The position numbers and the translations under genes are program-made. A DNA stretch of 64,000 bases from Desulfonatronovibrio magnus (lineage in GTDB: Bacteria > Desulfobacterota > Desulfovibrionia > Desulfovibrionales > Desulfonatronovibrionaceae). The notes beneath the pieces are model-generated. The model saw only the letters and a list, made by a program, of their open reading frames with translations. It was not told the origin of the DNA and made no database searches. The stretch spans positions 1-64,000 of the forward strand of contig NZ_JYNP01000005.1 in the NCBI RefSeq assembly GCF_000934755.1. Reading direction: 5' to 3'. Positions within the stretch are counted from its first letter, which is position 1. Each line of letters starts with the position of its first letter. Below, one piece after another: positions 1 through 8,080 of this stretch.

Positions 1-431
1 AATTCTGCAAGGTCCATGCGGCCCATGGGGTCGGCCTTGATCAGACGCAGTTCCATACCCTGAACGTCGGCCAGCTTCTTGATGGAATAATGGGCCTCCT
101 CTGAGACGTAAACGACGGGCGGCAGATCGGACTGAGCCTGCAAAACCTTCTTGCCGAAATACATGCCGTGGCTGTTGCCGTCGGTCCCGCTGGCGGTGAC
201 AAAACCCCAATAGTCCTTGTCGAACCCGAACCGGGGGGCAAAGTAGTCGATGACATCCCTTTCAAAGGGATGGCTGTTCAAGAGCAGGGAGCTGGGCTTG
301 TAAGGATCGCCCACATTGTTCATGGCAGCCTCGTAGAGCCCGCTTTGCTTGTACCACTCGTAAAACCCGGCCAGTTCCGTATCCTGATTGATGGGATAGC
401 CGATGAAATGCGGTCGGCTTTGCAGTGCAAC
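1..431 (-). pseudogene. PLP-dependent histidine decarboxylase-like gene, fragment
   Basis: The minus-strand frame from 431 down to the left edge reads as the N-terminal part of a group II PLP amino-acid decarboxylase of the bacterial histidine decarboxylase type. It shows HFIGYPINQD near the start, then NSHPFERDVIDYF, YWGFVTASGTDGN and YVSEEAHYSIKKLA, with the family's usual order and spacing. The family's first ~30 residues are missing: the frame runs into a TAA at 432-434 with no ATG, GTG or TTG start between, so the 5' end was lost to rearrangement. The 3' part lies beyond the window. The segment is GC-rich, like the gene remnants at 18.96-19.17 kb and 20.4-21.5 kb, suggesting one foreign source. 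The exact substrate (histidine or another aromatic amino acid) cannot be set. Confidence 0.72.
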
Positions 432-540
432 TTAAAGAACCTGTCCCTTATGTTGCGGTCCCATAATTCTTTGATTCAACAGGGCAAGCGATCCAGCATG
501 ACCTTCATCCCACGCAGCATAAAAATCTTTCCCCGCATTA

Positions 541-665
541 AGCGACTCCCATCCGCGGAGATCTGCGAGATCAGCGGTAAAATTCTTCTAGCTTGATTCT
601 TCAAGCATCAAGGCAAAGATAAAGAGTTTTTGCCGCTGATGGCGCTGATCTACGCTGATAAGAGA
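541..665. repeat. Dispersed repeat rich in CGCTGAT units
   Basis: Non-coding DNA between the decarboxylase fragment and the RelBE module. It has inverted and direct CGCTGAT / ATCAGCG words and closely resembles 21905-22062. I see no gene in it. Such repeats are common between genes in deltaproteobacteria. Confidence 0.5.
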
Positions 666-682
666 GGTATAGATATTAATTC

Positions 683-741
683 TGGTTCCTGGACACTAAT
701 GAGTGGATTTGAACAAAATCCACGGCTAACGTGGAAGAGCC
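683..741. repeat. 59-bp hairpin-bearing repeat, inverted copy at 4214-4272
   Basis: This 59-bp stretch recurs in inverse orientation at 4214-4272 with only a few differences. It contains a hairpin (GTGGATTT, a short loop, AAATCCAC). The two copies bracket the RelBE, TPR and hypothetical genes and lie just upstream of the PAL locus. Confidence 0.6.
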
Positions 742-744
742 CAA

Positions 745-802
745 CTTCTATGGTCTGGTTGAAGTAGTCAAGGGCGTGGGTGTGGTAGAAGTGGGTGCTC
801 AT
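745..802 (-). pseudogene. Possible methyltransferase N-terminal scrap
   Basis: From an ATG at 802 the minus strand encodes MSTHFYHTHALDYFNQTI before running into the 59-bp repeat. The FY..HA.DYFNQT pattern resembles the start of class I SAM methyltransferases. It is too short for certainty. Confidence 0.25.
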
Positions 803-816
803 AAGGACGGGGGGTA

Positions 817-1083
817 TTAGTCATAAACATTTTTACGGTGGCCTATGCGCACAACCCTGACCATGACCGCACCATCCTGAATTTCACAGATAACCCTGTA
901 TGGTCCAACACGATATTTCCAGAATCCTGACAGGTTTTTGCGAAGAGGATCACCAAAACGGCGTGGATCTTCATGTGTGACAATCCGGTTCCTCAGGTAA
1001 GCAAGGATACCCCTCTGGGCCTGTCGGTCCAGCCTGCGCAGTTCTTTTCTGGCCCGATCGTCAAATTCAACCTTCCAGATCAA
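817..1083 (-). CDS. RelE/ParE-family toxin, RelBE copy 1 (intact)
   Basis: An 88-residue RelE-superfamily toxin, expected to be a ribosome-dependent mRNA endonuclease. The pattern fits the fold: IWKVEFDDRARKELRRLD at the N-terminus, a basic helix, GFWKYRVGPYRVICEI in the core strands and VVRIGHRKNVYD at the C-terminus. It overlaps its antitoxin by 17 bases, a standard translationally coupled TA layout. A second copy at 25.1-25.3 kb is truncated and a third locus at 21.5-21.7 kb keeps only the antitoxin, so this is the only copy likely to function. Confidence 0.88.
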   Translation of the reverse strand: MIWKVEFDDRARKELRRLDRQAQRGILAYLRNRIVTHEDPRRFGDPLRKNLSGFWKYRVGPYRVICEIQDGAVMVRVVRIGHRKNVYD

Positions 1084-1282
1084 CTTCCTGCTCCAGCTCT
1101 TCCAGGGACCAGGTCCTTTCAGGCGAGTTCTCTAACCTGTGTACCGCAAGGTAATAGTCTTCCAGATCTTCCAGGTGCTCAATGATTGCTTCACGGGCAT
1201 AATAAGTCTTTGTTCTTCCCGTTTTTTCAGCCAGATCAACGAGTCTTTTTTCAATGTCTCCAGGCAGTCTGATAGCTAACAT
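1067..1282 (-). CDS. Ribbon-helix-helix antitoxin, RelBE copy 1
   Basis: The partner antitoxin, 71 residues. I chose the ATG at 1282 because AGGAG lies a proper distance upstream and the protein then opens with the strand MLAIRLPGDIEKRL, typical of CopG/RelB-type DNA-binding domains. GRTKTYYAREAIIEHLED forms the two helices. The C-terminal tail (TWSLEELEQEVDLEG) would wrap the toxin. The family normally represses its own operon as a dimer. The same N-terminal sequence recurs at 21.7 kb and 25.5 kb with different 3' ends. Confidence 0.88.
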   Translation of the reverse strand: MLAIRLPGDIEKRLVDLAEKTGRTKTYYAREAIIEHLEDLEDYYLAVHRLENSPERTWSLEELEQEVDLEG

Positions 1283-1396
1283 TTCTTTTCTCCTGACATA
1301 CAAATATAGCAAATTCGTGAAGGTCGTCAATCATGTAAAAACACTTCAGTTTGCAAAATAAAAATAGTCAAGGATGTTAAATTTCGTGTGTACTCA

Positions 1397-1632
1397 TCAC
1401 ACCTCCCGCAACACCTCTTCCAGAAAGCGCTGGATCTCTTCCTTCCCGGGCAATTCAAGCTGATACATAGAGACAAACAGATGATTGTCCATGCCTGCCA
1501 GTGCGTATTCTACCAGGGTATGATCCTTTTGGGTGCAGAGTAAAATGCCGACTGGCGGATTGTCGCCCCCAGACATCATGTTCTTTTTGTACCAGCTGAC
1601 ATAGGTATTAAGCTGGCCCAGGGTGACAAGTA
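1397..1632 (-). pseudogene. DUF1016 (YhcG) nuclease C-terminal fragment
   Basis: The frame encodes QLNTYVSWYKKN, then NPPVGILLCTQKDHTLVEYAL and LPGKEEIQRFLEEVL, the C-terminal end of the PDDEXK-type YhcG family. A full-length member is at 41605-42810. No start codon fits, and the catalytic region is missing, so this is a remnant. The wording differs from the full gene, so it is a relative rather than a recent partial copy. Confidence 0.7.
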
Positions 1633-1699
1633 TTGAGCATCCTCAGATGTGATTCTCCCCGTGAATCAGTACAATTACTGCTCATGAAACTGCAGTCAT

Positions 1700-3271
1700 C
1701 TATCCATCCATTTCCTGGCCGAGCTTTTCCGCCACCATGGCAGCCAGGGCCTCAGCCTCATGATCCGGAATTTCCGGGGGCAGCCTCGCTTCTTTCATTT
1801 CCCTGATCTTTTCATTTATCCCGGGCACTGAGAGAAATACCTTCAGAAATTCATGCCACTTGATTTTACGGTGGAACAGAAACAAACTGTAATCCTGATA
1901 ATAGGCAACTGCCTGCTCCTGACTGTACATGGAGCAATGGGTCACTCGATCACCCATAAGGTACCTGTATTCAAGAAATACAGCAGGCACATGAGCATTG
2001 GACTCAAGGGCTTTGACCGCGGCCAGGGATGCCTTGTAAAGCTCATTCTGTTCAAGGTACAGCCAGACCAGACCCCAGGCGCCATCAGGCCAGTCACTGG
2101 CTATTTTGTATCTTTCTTCGGCCTGTTTAAAATCTCCCAGCTCATGATAAACCCGGCCCATGAGATAGCGGATCCCAATATGATCATCAGGATCAATCTT
2201 TAACAATTCAAGGTAACATTCCAGGGCCTTGTTTCGTTCCTGCAATTTTTCCAGAACCAGCCCCAGGCCATGCAAAGCTCTCATAAAAGGTCTGGTATCA
2301 ATATCAAGCCAGGCATCTCCCGGTTCAATCTCTCCAAGCTGCTGCCTGCCCTGCTTAACAGCCGATGTATATGACTTCCTGGCCTGGGCATAGCGGCCAA
2401 TCCTTGTCAGAAAGTTCCCAATATGCACATGGGCATCCACATGTCCGGGATGAATTTCCAGGGCGCGTCTGTATAACTGCAATGCCTTTTTAGCCTGGCC
2501 TGACCAGTTATATTCCATGCCTTCATCAAAGACTTCATCAGCTTTAAACCACTCTTTTTCAGTAAATACTTTTTGGGACTGTCTGCGGATTGAAGCTGAA
2601 AAAGTATTTTCAAAATCATCCACTTCCTGTCTGGTCTGCTGGTCAAGCATGGCCAGGTAATCTTTTTTTTCACCGGGAAAGCGCAGTTCCTGCCCGGCCT
2701 GATAAAACACCTCGGCTCTGCTCATGGGATTCCTGCCCACGGGCAGATCATTATGAAAAAGCTTCAGCAAGGACATCATGTACCGGTTCAGGTCAGCCAG
2801 CTCCACAGGCCATTCTGTGCTTGGAGCCATCCACAGGCCGTCATCTTCATAATTGTTTTCATATCTGGTTAATTCCCCGAGAACGGAACTGCCTTTTCTG
2901 AATCCCGGCTCAGGAGACTCAACCCCGATACCCTGGCCCTGCAGAAAATTCACCAGCTGCGCATTCTGCCTGGGCCGGGGCACAATTAGCGTATCCGGCA
3001 TGCCGGACAGGATGTTCTTTTCCGGCCCTTTGTCTGCAAAGGCCCGGTACAGATAAGGGTACAGGCTGCAGGTATAGCTGTCCGGCAGGTATTCCAGATA
3101 AAGACAGCCTGAGTTGTCATCCATCAGCAGACAGCGGTTAAGATATATCCTCTTTCCAGACTTCTTATCCGCGGCAGAAGGCTTCATTTTTCCGGAAACA
3201 TATTTAAGTTTGTGCCTGGTGGTCAGATACAGATGGGGAGAGGAGGAAAGAAAAAGATGGTATTTCAGCAT
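1700..3271 (-). CDS. TPR-repeat protein of unknown function
   Basis: A 523-residue protein. The first ~220 residues match no family I know. Residues ~235-420 carry four to five tetratricopeptide repeats, for example WSGQAKKALQLYRRALEIHP, DAHVHIGNFLTRIGRYAQA and RNKALECYLELLKIDPDDH followed by RYLMGRVYHELGDFKQAEE. The C-terminal ~100 residues are charged and helical. There is no signal peptide or membrane segment, so a cytoplasmic scaffold role is likely. It stands alone with no operon partner. Confidence 0.75.
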   Translation of the reverse strand: MLKYHLFLSSSPHLYLTTRHKLKYVSGKMKPSAADKKSGKRIYLNRCLLMDDNSGCLYLEYLPDSYTCSLYPYLYRAFADKGPEKNILSGMPDTLIVPRPRQNAQLVNFLQGQGIGVESPEPGFRKGSSVLGELTRYENNYEDDGLWMAPSTEWPVELADLNRYMMSLLKLFHNDLPVGRNPMSRAEVFYQAGQELRFPGEKKDYLAMLDQQTRQEVDDFENTFSASIRRQSQKVFTEKEWFKADEVFDEGMEYNWSGQAKKALQLYRRALEIHPGHVDAHVHIGNFLTRIGRYAQARKSYTSAVKQGRQQLGEIEPGDAWLDIDTRPFMRALHGLGLVLEKLQERNKALECYLELLKIDPDDHIGIRYLMGRVYHELGDFKQAEERYKIASDWPDGAWGLVWLYLEQNELYKASLAAVKALESNAHVPAVFLEYRYLMGDRVTHCSMYSQEQAVAYYQDYSLFLFHRKIKWHEFLKVFLSVPGINEKIREMKEARLPPEIPDHEAEALAAMVAEKLGQEMDG

Positions 3272-3465
3272 AACTCAGCTCTCTTATGGTTTGCAGCTTT
3301 ACTGATGCCCTGCAGGAAACTCCGGCAGTAGAGATTGGTCAACACGTTTAAGGGTTGTTACGCCCCAGTGAAACGAAAGAAGGTTTCACGGGGTGAACTT
3401 TGACTTTGAACTATTTTGTTCCCTGGACCTGGAATTTTTAAACAGCCTGCCTGGTAAGGACTTTT

Positions 3466-3792
3466 TCAAAACGCTGCTAAAGCTTCAAGTTTTGCCCTGG
3501 TCTCAGGCGATAAATTCGCAACATGCTCATCCTTGAGTATCTGGTGAAACTGAAGATGTATCAGCTTCATCAAAAGGTTTGACCGCTTGAAATCATTGAA
3601 ACAATCACCAATGATCCGGTCTGACTTTTCAATATGCCGGTAAAGGGCGCGGTATCTATCATACTCTGAACCCTTGCCCTCTCTGAGGATATCCATGGAT
3701 TCATGGTTGATGCGTGTGCACAGGGAAGCAAGCAAATCATTTTTAATTTTAAGTATATACTTCCAGTCTCTTTCAGGTGGAGAAAATGTCAT
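3466..3792 (-). CDS. Hypothetical protein, 108 residues
   Basis: A small, mostly helical, charged protein with no motif I recognise. Coding is supported by its length, a well-formed N-terminus and composition like its neighbours. It lies 195 bp downstream of the TPR gene start on the same strand, with a repeat-like AT-rich stretch between them that recurs near 7920-8010 and 37530. Confidence 0.5.
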   Translation of the reverse strand: MTFSPPERDWKYILKIKNDLLASLCTRINHESMDILREGKGSEYDRYRALYRHIEKSDRIIGDCFNDFKRSNLLMKLIHLQFHQILKDEHVANLSPETRAKLEALAAF

Positions 3793-4352
3793 ACCTTAAC
3801 TCCTTTTTCTGTTTTTATATACAAGCATACTCCTTTCCTGCTCAAGGAATTCACAAGGAGTAACAATTGGGATTTTTTTGACTGCCCGGCAGCAGCATGT
3901 AGTGGTCGCCGGCAATAATTGACTCTGCATTTCCCGGCTCAATTAAAACAAGGATCATCAGGTCATCAGGATTCCGGCAACTTTGCGGATCAACACAGGG
4001 TCAAGCTTCATAAAAACAGTCTCCTTGCTACCCAAAAAAACACACTGTCAATCAATTGTAAACTCCATAATATTAACGTATAATATATAAATGTTTACAA
4101 TATTGGCAGAAAACTCCTGATCAGGCCATGAAAGACAAATATATTTTCTGGCATGTTGAATGATTTGTGCGTATGAAATCATTTCCGGAGGTTGCAGCAA
4201 ATAAAAACAGTCAGGCTCTTCGACGTTAGCCGTGGATTTTGTTCAAATCCACTCATTGTGTCGAGGAACCAACAGTCAGCACAGGGAATAGCCTTAGCGC
4301 GTGATAAATAATTACCATTTTTATCTGATCTTATCAGGGGAGTTCCGCAACA
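3793..4352. other. Intergenic region upstream of the PAL locus
   Basis: No gene seen. It holds a strongly AT-rich tract at about 4060-4110 with TATAAT-like words, a reasonable place for the divergent promoters, and the inverted copy of the 59-bp repeat at 4214-4272. Confidence 0.4.
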
Positions 4353-5651
4353 ATGCAAAAGATTAAACAATCCATCAGCCTGACTGTTTCTGCAAACCAG
4401 AATTGGGTGCCTTTGCTTCAATGCGCTGCTCAAACAGCTGCTCAAGTGTTCGGACTTGATGACAAAAAATCTCTGCGTCTGACCATGGGTGTGGAAGAAG
4501 TGACTTTGTATCTGAGTCAGGAACAACCAGGCGCAGCAGTGAGCATTTTTCTGGAACAGTGCATCTCCCGTGTTCAGGCCAGGTTTGTCCTGACAGCAGA
4601 CTCAACTGACCTGTCAGCCATGAATGTGGTTGCAGGCAATGATTCAGATGCAGCTGCTGACAACAACCTGTCATTGCTTCTGGCATCAAGGATGAGCGAT
4701 GGACTCAGCGTAATTCGAGAGGGCAAAGATATTCATCTGATTCTGCTCCAGGAGCATGTTTATCCAAGTATTGAGCCTGTTTATTCTGATTCTCCTGATA
4801 AAGATTACTCTCCTGCATTGACCGTCAAAACTACCCGGGATGCGAATCTGATTTCTAATGCCTGTGCCCAGGCCCTGGGAATTTTCCCCCTGGAACAGGT
4901 TCCTGCCTGGTTTTCAACACCAGGCAAGGGCGTGGATCTAATAATGGCTGAAGAACTGTACGCAGCCACAGCCATGGATGAAAAGGGCAGGGTCTGCGGT
5001 CTTATCTGCTGGGAGCATGTTTCAGAAAAAAGCGTGATGTTTTCCGGTCCCTGGGTTTTTCGAGGAGGTGAACAATGTACTTCCATACTTCTGGAACATC
5101 TGATTGTTTCGCTGGCCAGGTCCAGGGCAGTCTGCCTGTTCAGTGATCTCAGGGTCAACCCTTTTGTGGAGCTGGAAAATCACGGTTTTGAACAATTATC
5201 TGAAATAGCTTCTTCATCTGAAACACATAAGCGTAAAGTATGGTTTCGCCACCTATGTGAAGATGAAGGACTTTGCATCTGGAGTCATCCCCAATGCACT
5301 TCTTTTCTGCAGCAATCCTATGATCGCCTGTATATTGCCCGCACCATCCAGAAGACCGTTGATTCCGGATGCCATACCTATGATCGTTCCCTGTTTTCTG
5401 CTGAGCTGAATCCTGAGAAAAAAGAAGCAATTTTGACCCCTCTTTTAGATGGTCAGGACAATGAAGAAAATATTCAGCGCCATATTAATGCCCTGACTGC
5501 AGACGGATATAGCCGTATTGTTTTTCGAATTGATCTTGCCCATGGATGGCAGGCACATCTTGGAGGGACACTGCTTAAACAGGGCTTCAGCCCGGTGATG
5601 GTTCTTCCCCATGCAGGCATGGGCGACATACTGGTTTTTGAATATGTCTGA
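4353..5651 (+). CDS. Anti-sigma-type ATPase-like / GNAT-like two-domain protein
   Basis: A 432-residue protein opening the PAL locus. Residues 1-140 resemble the HATPase_c_2 fold of RsbW-type anti-sigma kinases: LTMGVEEVTLYL sits where the N-box helix lies and LLASRMSDGLSVIREGKDIH matches the C-terminal strand-loop. The usual N-box asparagine is not obvious, so kinase activity is doubtful. Residues ~145-310 look like an acetyltransferase fold, and the last ~70 (QAHLGGTLLKQGFSPVMVLP, then GDILVFEYV) form a further GNAT-like half. The next gene starts inside its last codons (ATG 5644, stop 5649-5651), so the two are translationally coupled. A degraded relative of the C-terminal part lies at 55388-55700. 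Role unknown, perhaps acyl transfer or regulation. Confidence 0.6.
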   Translation: MQKIKQSISLTVSANQNWVPLLQCAAQTAAQVFGLDDKKSLRLTMGVEEVTLYLSQEQPGAAVSIFLEQCISRVQARFVLTADSTDLSAMNVVAGNDSDAAADNNLSLLLASRMSDGLSVIREGKDIHLILLQEHVYPSIEPVYSDSPDKDYSPALTVKTTRDANLISNACAQALGIFPLEQVPAWFSTPGKGVDLIMAEELYAATAMDEKGRVCGLICWEHVSEKSVMFSGPWVFRGGEQCTSILLEHLIVSLARSRAVCLFSDLRVNPFVELENHGFEQLSEIASSSETHKRKVWFRHLCEDEGLCIWSHPQCTSFLQQSYDRLYIARTIQKTVDSGCHTYDRSLFSAELNPEKKEAILTPLLDGQDNEENIQRHINALTADGYSRIVFRIDLAHGWQAHLGGTLLKQGFSPVMVLPHAGMGDILVFEYV

Positions 5652-6756
5652 TATATCCCTGAGCAGTCTGGTTCCCGCCTATATCCAGGCCTTTGAACCC
5701 TATACTCCCAGTCGTCCAGACCATGAGCTCATGCGCCGGTTCGGGGTGGATCACCTGCATCGCCTGAATAATAATGAAAACGCTCTGGGGCCGCCTCCAA
5801 ATGCCCGCAGGTTTATTGAGCAGTTCAACCCTGACCTGGCTCCAGTGTATCCCAGCGGAGACTGCTTTGACCTGCGCCAGACCCTGGCAGCAAAGTTCGG
5901 CAAGTCAGAGAATCAATTCCTGGTGGGCAATGGATCATGCGAGGTCATAGCCAGCGTAGTCAAGGCCTTTTGCCAGCGTGGAGACAATATTGTCACAGCA
6001 GACAAGACCTTTGCTGTATACGAATGGATAGCTGAGTTTTCCGGGTTTGAGGCCCGGCTTATTCCTTTGCGCGAGCATGGATTCGATCCCCAGGCCATGT
6101 TAGACGCCATTGACGGCCAGACCAAGATTATTTTTGTCTGCAACCCCAACAACCCCACCGGCACCTACTGGGACCTGGATACTTTGAGGTCCTTTCTAAA
6201 CAGTGTGGACAACAGATGCATTGTAGTAATAGACGAAGCCTATTTTGAATATGTCCAGGAACCTGGTTTTCCCGACGGCATGAACATTATGGAAGAATAT
6301 CCCAATGTAGTGGTTTTCAGGACTTTTTCCAAGATGTATGCCCTGGCTGCCCTGAGAATAGGATATCTCTGTGCCAGGTCAGACGTAGTGGATATTATTC
6401 GCAGAACTCATGTGGTCTATTCGGTAAACAGTCTGGGCCAGAAAGCAGCTGCAGCTTCACTCAAGGATGACGCTGATTTTATTGATGATACCCGGACCAT
6501 GGTGGCTGATGGGAAAAAACTGCTCAAAGAAGAATTTTCAAAGCTTGGCCTTAACTATCTGTGCGGACAGGGCAATTTCATGATGGTCAAGGTTCCAATG
6601 TCTGACACCCTGATCTATCGCAAACTGGCCCACAAAGGGATTCTGGTGCGGACCATGACTGGATTCAGATTCCCTGACTGGATAAGGGTCAGTCTGGTCC
6701 AGCTCCCGGTGATGGAAGAGTTCTGTAATGCCTTAACTGAAGTTCTTAGAAAATGA
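5644..6756 (+). CDS. HisC-like aromatic/histidinol-phosphate aminotransferase
   Basis: A class I/II PLP aminotransferase of 370 residues. Hallmarks include LNNNENALGPPP near the start, VYPSGDCFDLRQTLA, CNPNNPTGTYW, VVIDEAYFEYV and the PLP-lysine motif FRTFSKMYALAALRIGYL (Schiff-base lysine in SKM). I prefer the ATG at 5644 to a start 33 bases upstream because it gives a normal HisC N-terminus and overlaps the upstream stop. HisC-family enzymes act on histidinol phosphate or aromatic amino acids. No other histidine-synthesis gene lies here, so in this locus it more likely interconverts phenylalanine and phenylpyruvate. That is inference from context. Confidence 0.85.
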   Translation: MSDISLSSLVPAYIQAFEPYTPSRPDHELMRRFGVDHLHRLNNNENALGPPPNARRFIEQFNPDLAPVYPSGDCFDLRQTLAAKFGKSENQFLVGNGSCEVIASVVKAFCQRGDNIVTADKTFAVYEWIAEFSGFEARLIPLREHGFDPQAMLDAIDGQTKIIFVCNPNNPTGTYWDLDTLRSFLNSVDNRCIVVIDEAYFEYVQEPGFPDGMNIMEEYPNVVVFRTFSKMYALAALRIGYLCARSDVVDIIRRTHVVYSVNSLGQKAAAASLKDDADFIDDTRTMVADGKKLLKEEFSKLGLNYLCGQGNFMMVKVPMSDTLIYRKLAHKGILVRTMTGFRFPDWIRVSLVQLPVMEEFCNALTEVLRK

Positions 6757-6842
6757 AATTTGAATGATAGAGTTAAAAGCTGCTGAAAAATTTATCAAAA
6801 TGCGGCAATTAACTTTTCATCAAACTTTTAGTGGAGAAAATC

Positions 6843-7907
6843 ATGAGCCTGTCCAGAAAAGAATGCCTTGAATCTTTACGGAACAAACCACATATCATTG
6901 AACCGGGTCAAAAATTCGTGGTGGATGAGTTCCGGCCCGAAGACGGACTTGGCGTGGCCCGGCTGTTCCACGCCGTGTACGGCGAGATGTTTCCGGTGGA
7001 TTATGTCTATGATCCGGAGGAGCTGGTCCGGCTCAATGCCGGGCCGGATCTGTACCAGATGCTCGGGCGTACGGACAAGGGCGATATCGTCGGCCTGTAC
7101 GCCCTGTTCCGCAACCCTCCGGGACACAGGATCATGGAGGCCGGATCCTGGATCGTGCATCCGGCCTACCGCACCTCTTCCCTGGCCATGCGTCTGGTCG
7201 CCAGGATTAATACCGCCCCGCCCGAGCGCCTGGGAGTGGACGTCATTTACGGGCAGACCGTCTGCGACCATGTCACCACCCAGAAAATGGGCATCAAATA
7301 CAACAGCTTCTACGGCGCCCTGGAAATCGAGGCCATGCCGCCCAGGCCAGCGGACTCTGCTGGACCGGGCTCCGGCCGGATCAGCCTGCTGGACGGGTTC
7401 ATCATCCTGCGGGACCGGCCCCACGCCGTGCATCTTCCCCGTCACTACGCCCATGTCTTGCGCGCCCTCTACGCCAGCCGCGACCTGGATCGCGAATTCC
7501 GCGACGACCCCGGCCCGACCGGCTCCACCGAGGCCGCGATCCAGCCCATGGACAAGGCTGATCTGGTCAAAATGACCGTGGACCGGATCGGGACGGACTT
7601 CTGCGCCGTCCTGGCCCGGATGGAACAGGACTTCCCGGAACGTCACGTCTATCAGATCGTGCTGCCCCTGGGGCGTCCGGGCTGCACCGGGGCAGTGGAC
7701 GCGGCCCGGACCAAGGGGTATTTCCTGGGCGGATTGCTGCCGCTCTGGTATGATCAGGATGGATTGCTGATGCAAAAACTTTCTAAAAAACCTGATTTTT
7801 CTCTGATTAAACTTTTCCCTGAAGAAGCACATACTCTTCTGGATTTCATTAAAAGTGACTATAACAGCCCGTTGAAAAACTCCCAATTGCTGCGTCGCTG
7901 CAAATAA
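6843..7907 (+). CDS. Double-GNAT acyltransferase-like protein, mosaic composition
   Basis: A 354-residue protein with two GNAT-like halves. The first has GVARLFHAVYGEMFPVDYVY, EAGSWIVHPAYRTSSLAMRL and an internal DVIYGQTVCDHVTTQKMG. The second ends with GYFLGGLLPLWYDQDGLLMQKL. The same architecture recurs inside the 1336-residue fusion downstream and in the gene at 20380-21441. The ATG at 6843 has GGAG upstream; a GTG at 6831 is the alternative. Composition is odd: about 6930-7750 is markedly GC-rich, while the last ~150 bases turn sharply AT-rich like the neighbours, as if the centre had been replaced by recombination with a GC-rich homologue. Family known only as acyl-CoA-dependent acyltransferase-like; substrate unknown. 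Confidence 0.7.
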   Translation: MSLSRKECLESLRNKPHIIEPGQKFVVDEFRPEDGLGVARLFHAVYGEMFPVDYVYDPEELVRLNAGPDLYQMLGRTDKGDIVGLYALFRNPPGHRIMEAGSWIVHPAYRTSSLAMRLVARINTAPPERLGVDVIYGQTVCDHVTTQKMGIKYNSFYGALEIEAMPPRPADSAGPGSGRISLLDGFIILRDRPHAVHLPRHYAHVLRALYASRDLDREFRDDPGPTGSTEAAIQPMDKADLVKMTVDRIGTDFCAVLARMEQDFPERHVYQIVLPLGRPGCTGAVDAARTKGYFLGGLLPLWYDQDGLLMQKLSKKPDFSLIKLFPEEAHTLLDFIKSDYNSPLKNSQLLRRCK

Positions 7908-8059
7908 TTCAAACTCTCACGTATGAATAAATACGCTTCAACCTTGAACTTTTTTTGCTCCTTGCACTTGAAATTTTTGAACGGACTGTTGGATAAGGAC
8001 TTTTTCAACACTCAGATAAGCATTTGAAATAAATTATTTGAATTTACTAACCTGTATGC

Positions 8060-8075
8060 TCCATCCAGGAGGAAT
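8060..8075 (+). promoter_or_regulatory. Strong ribosome-binding site
   Basis: CCAGGAGG sits just upstream of the ATG at 8081. It is a near-perfect Shine-Dalgarno sequence and fixes the start of the fusion gene. Confidence 0.6.
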
Positions 8076-8080
8076 AATCA

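Noticed and set aside
5644-6756. Aminotransferase as the histidine-biosynthesis HisC
   Set aside because: No other his gene is nearby and it is coupled to the PAL locus. Family membership alone does not set the substrate.
6876-7886. Long open frames on both strands over the GC-rich GNAT gene
   Set aside because: They mirror a high-GC coding sequence. Only the + frame at 6843 shows GNAT motifs and a ribosome site.
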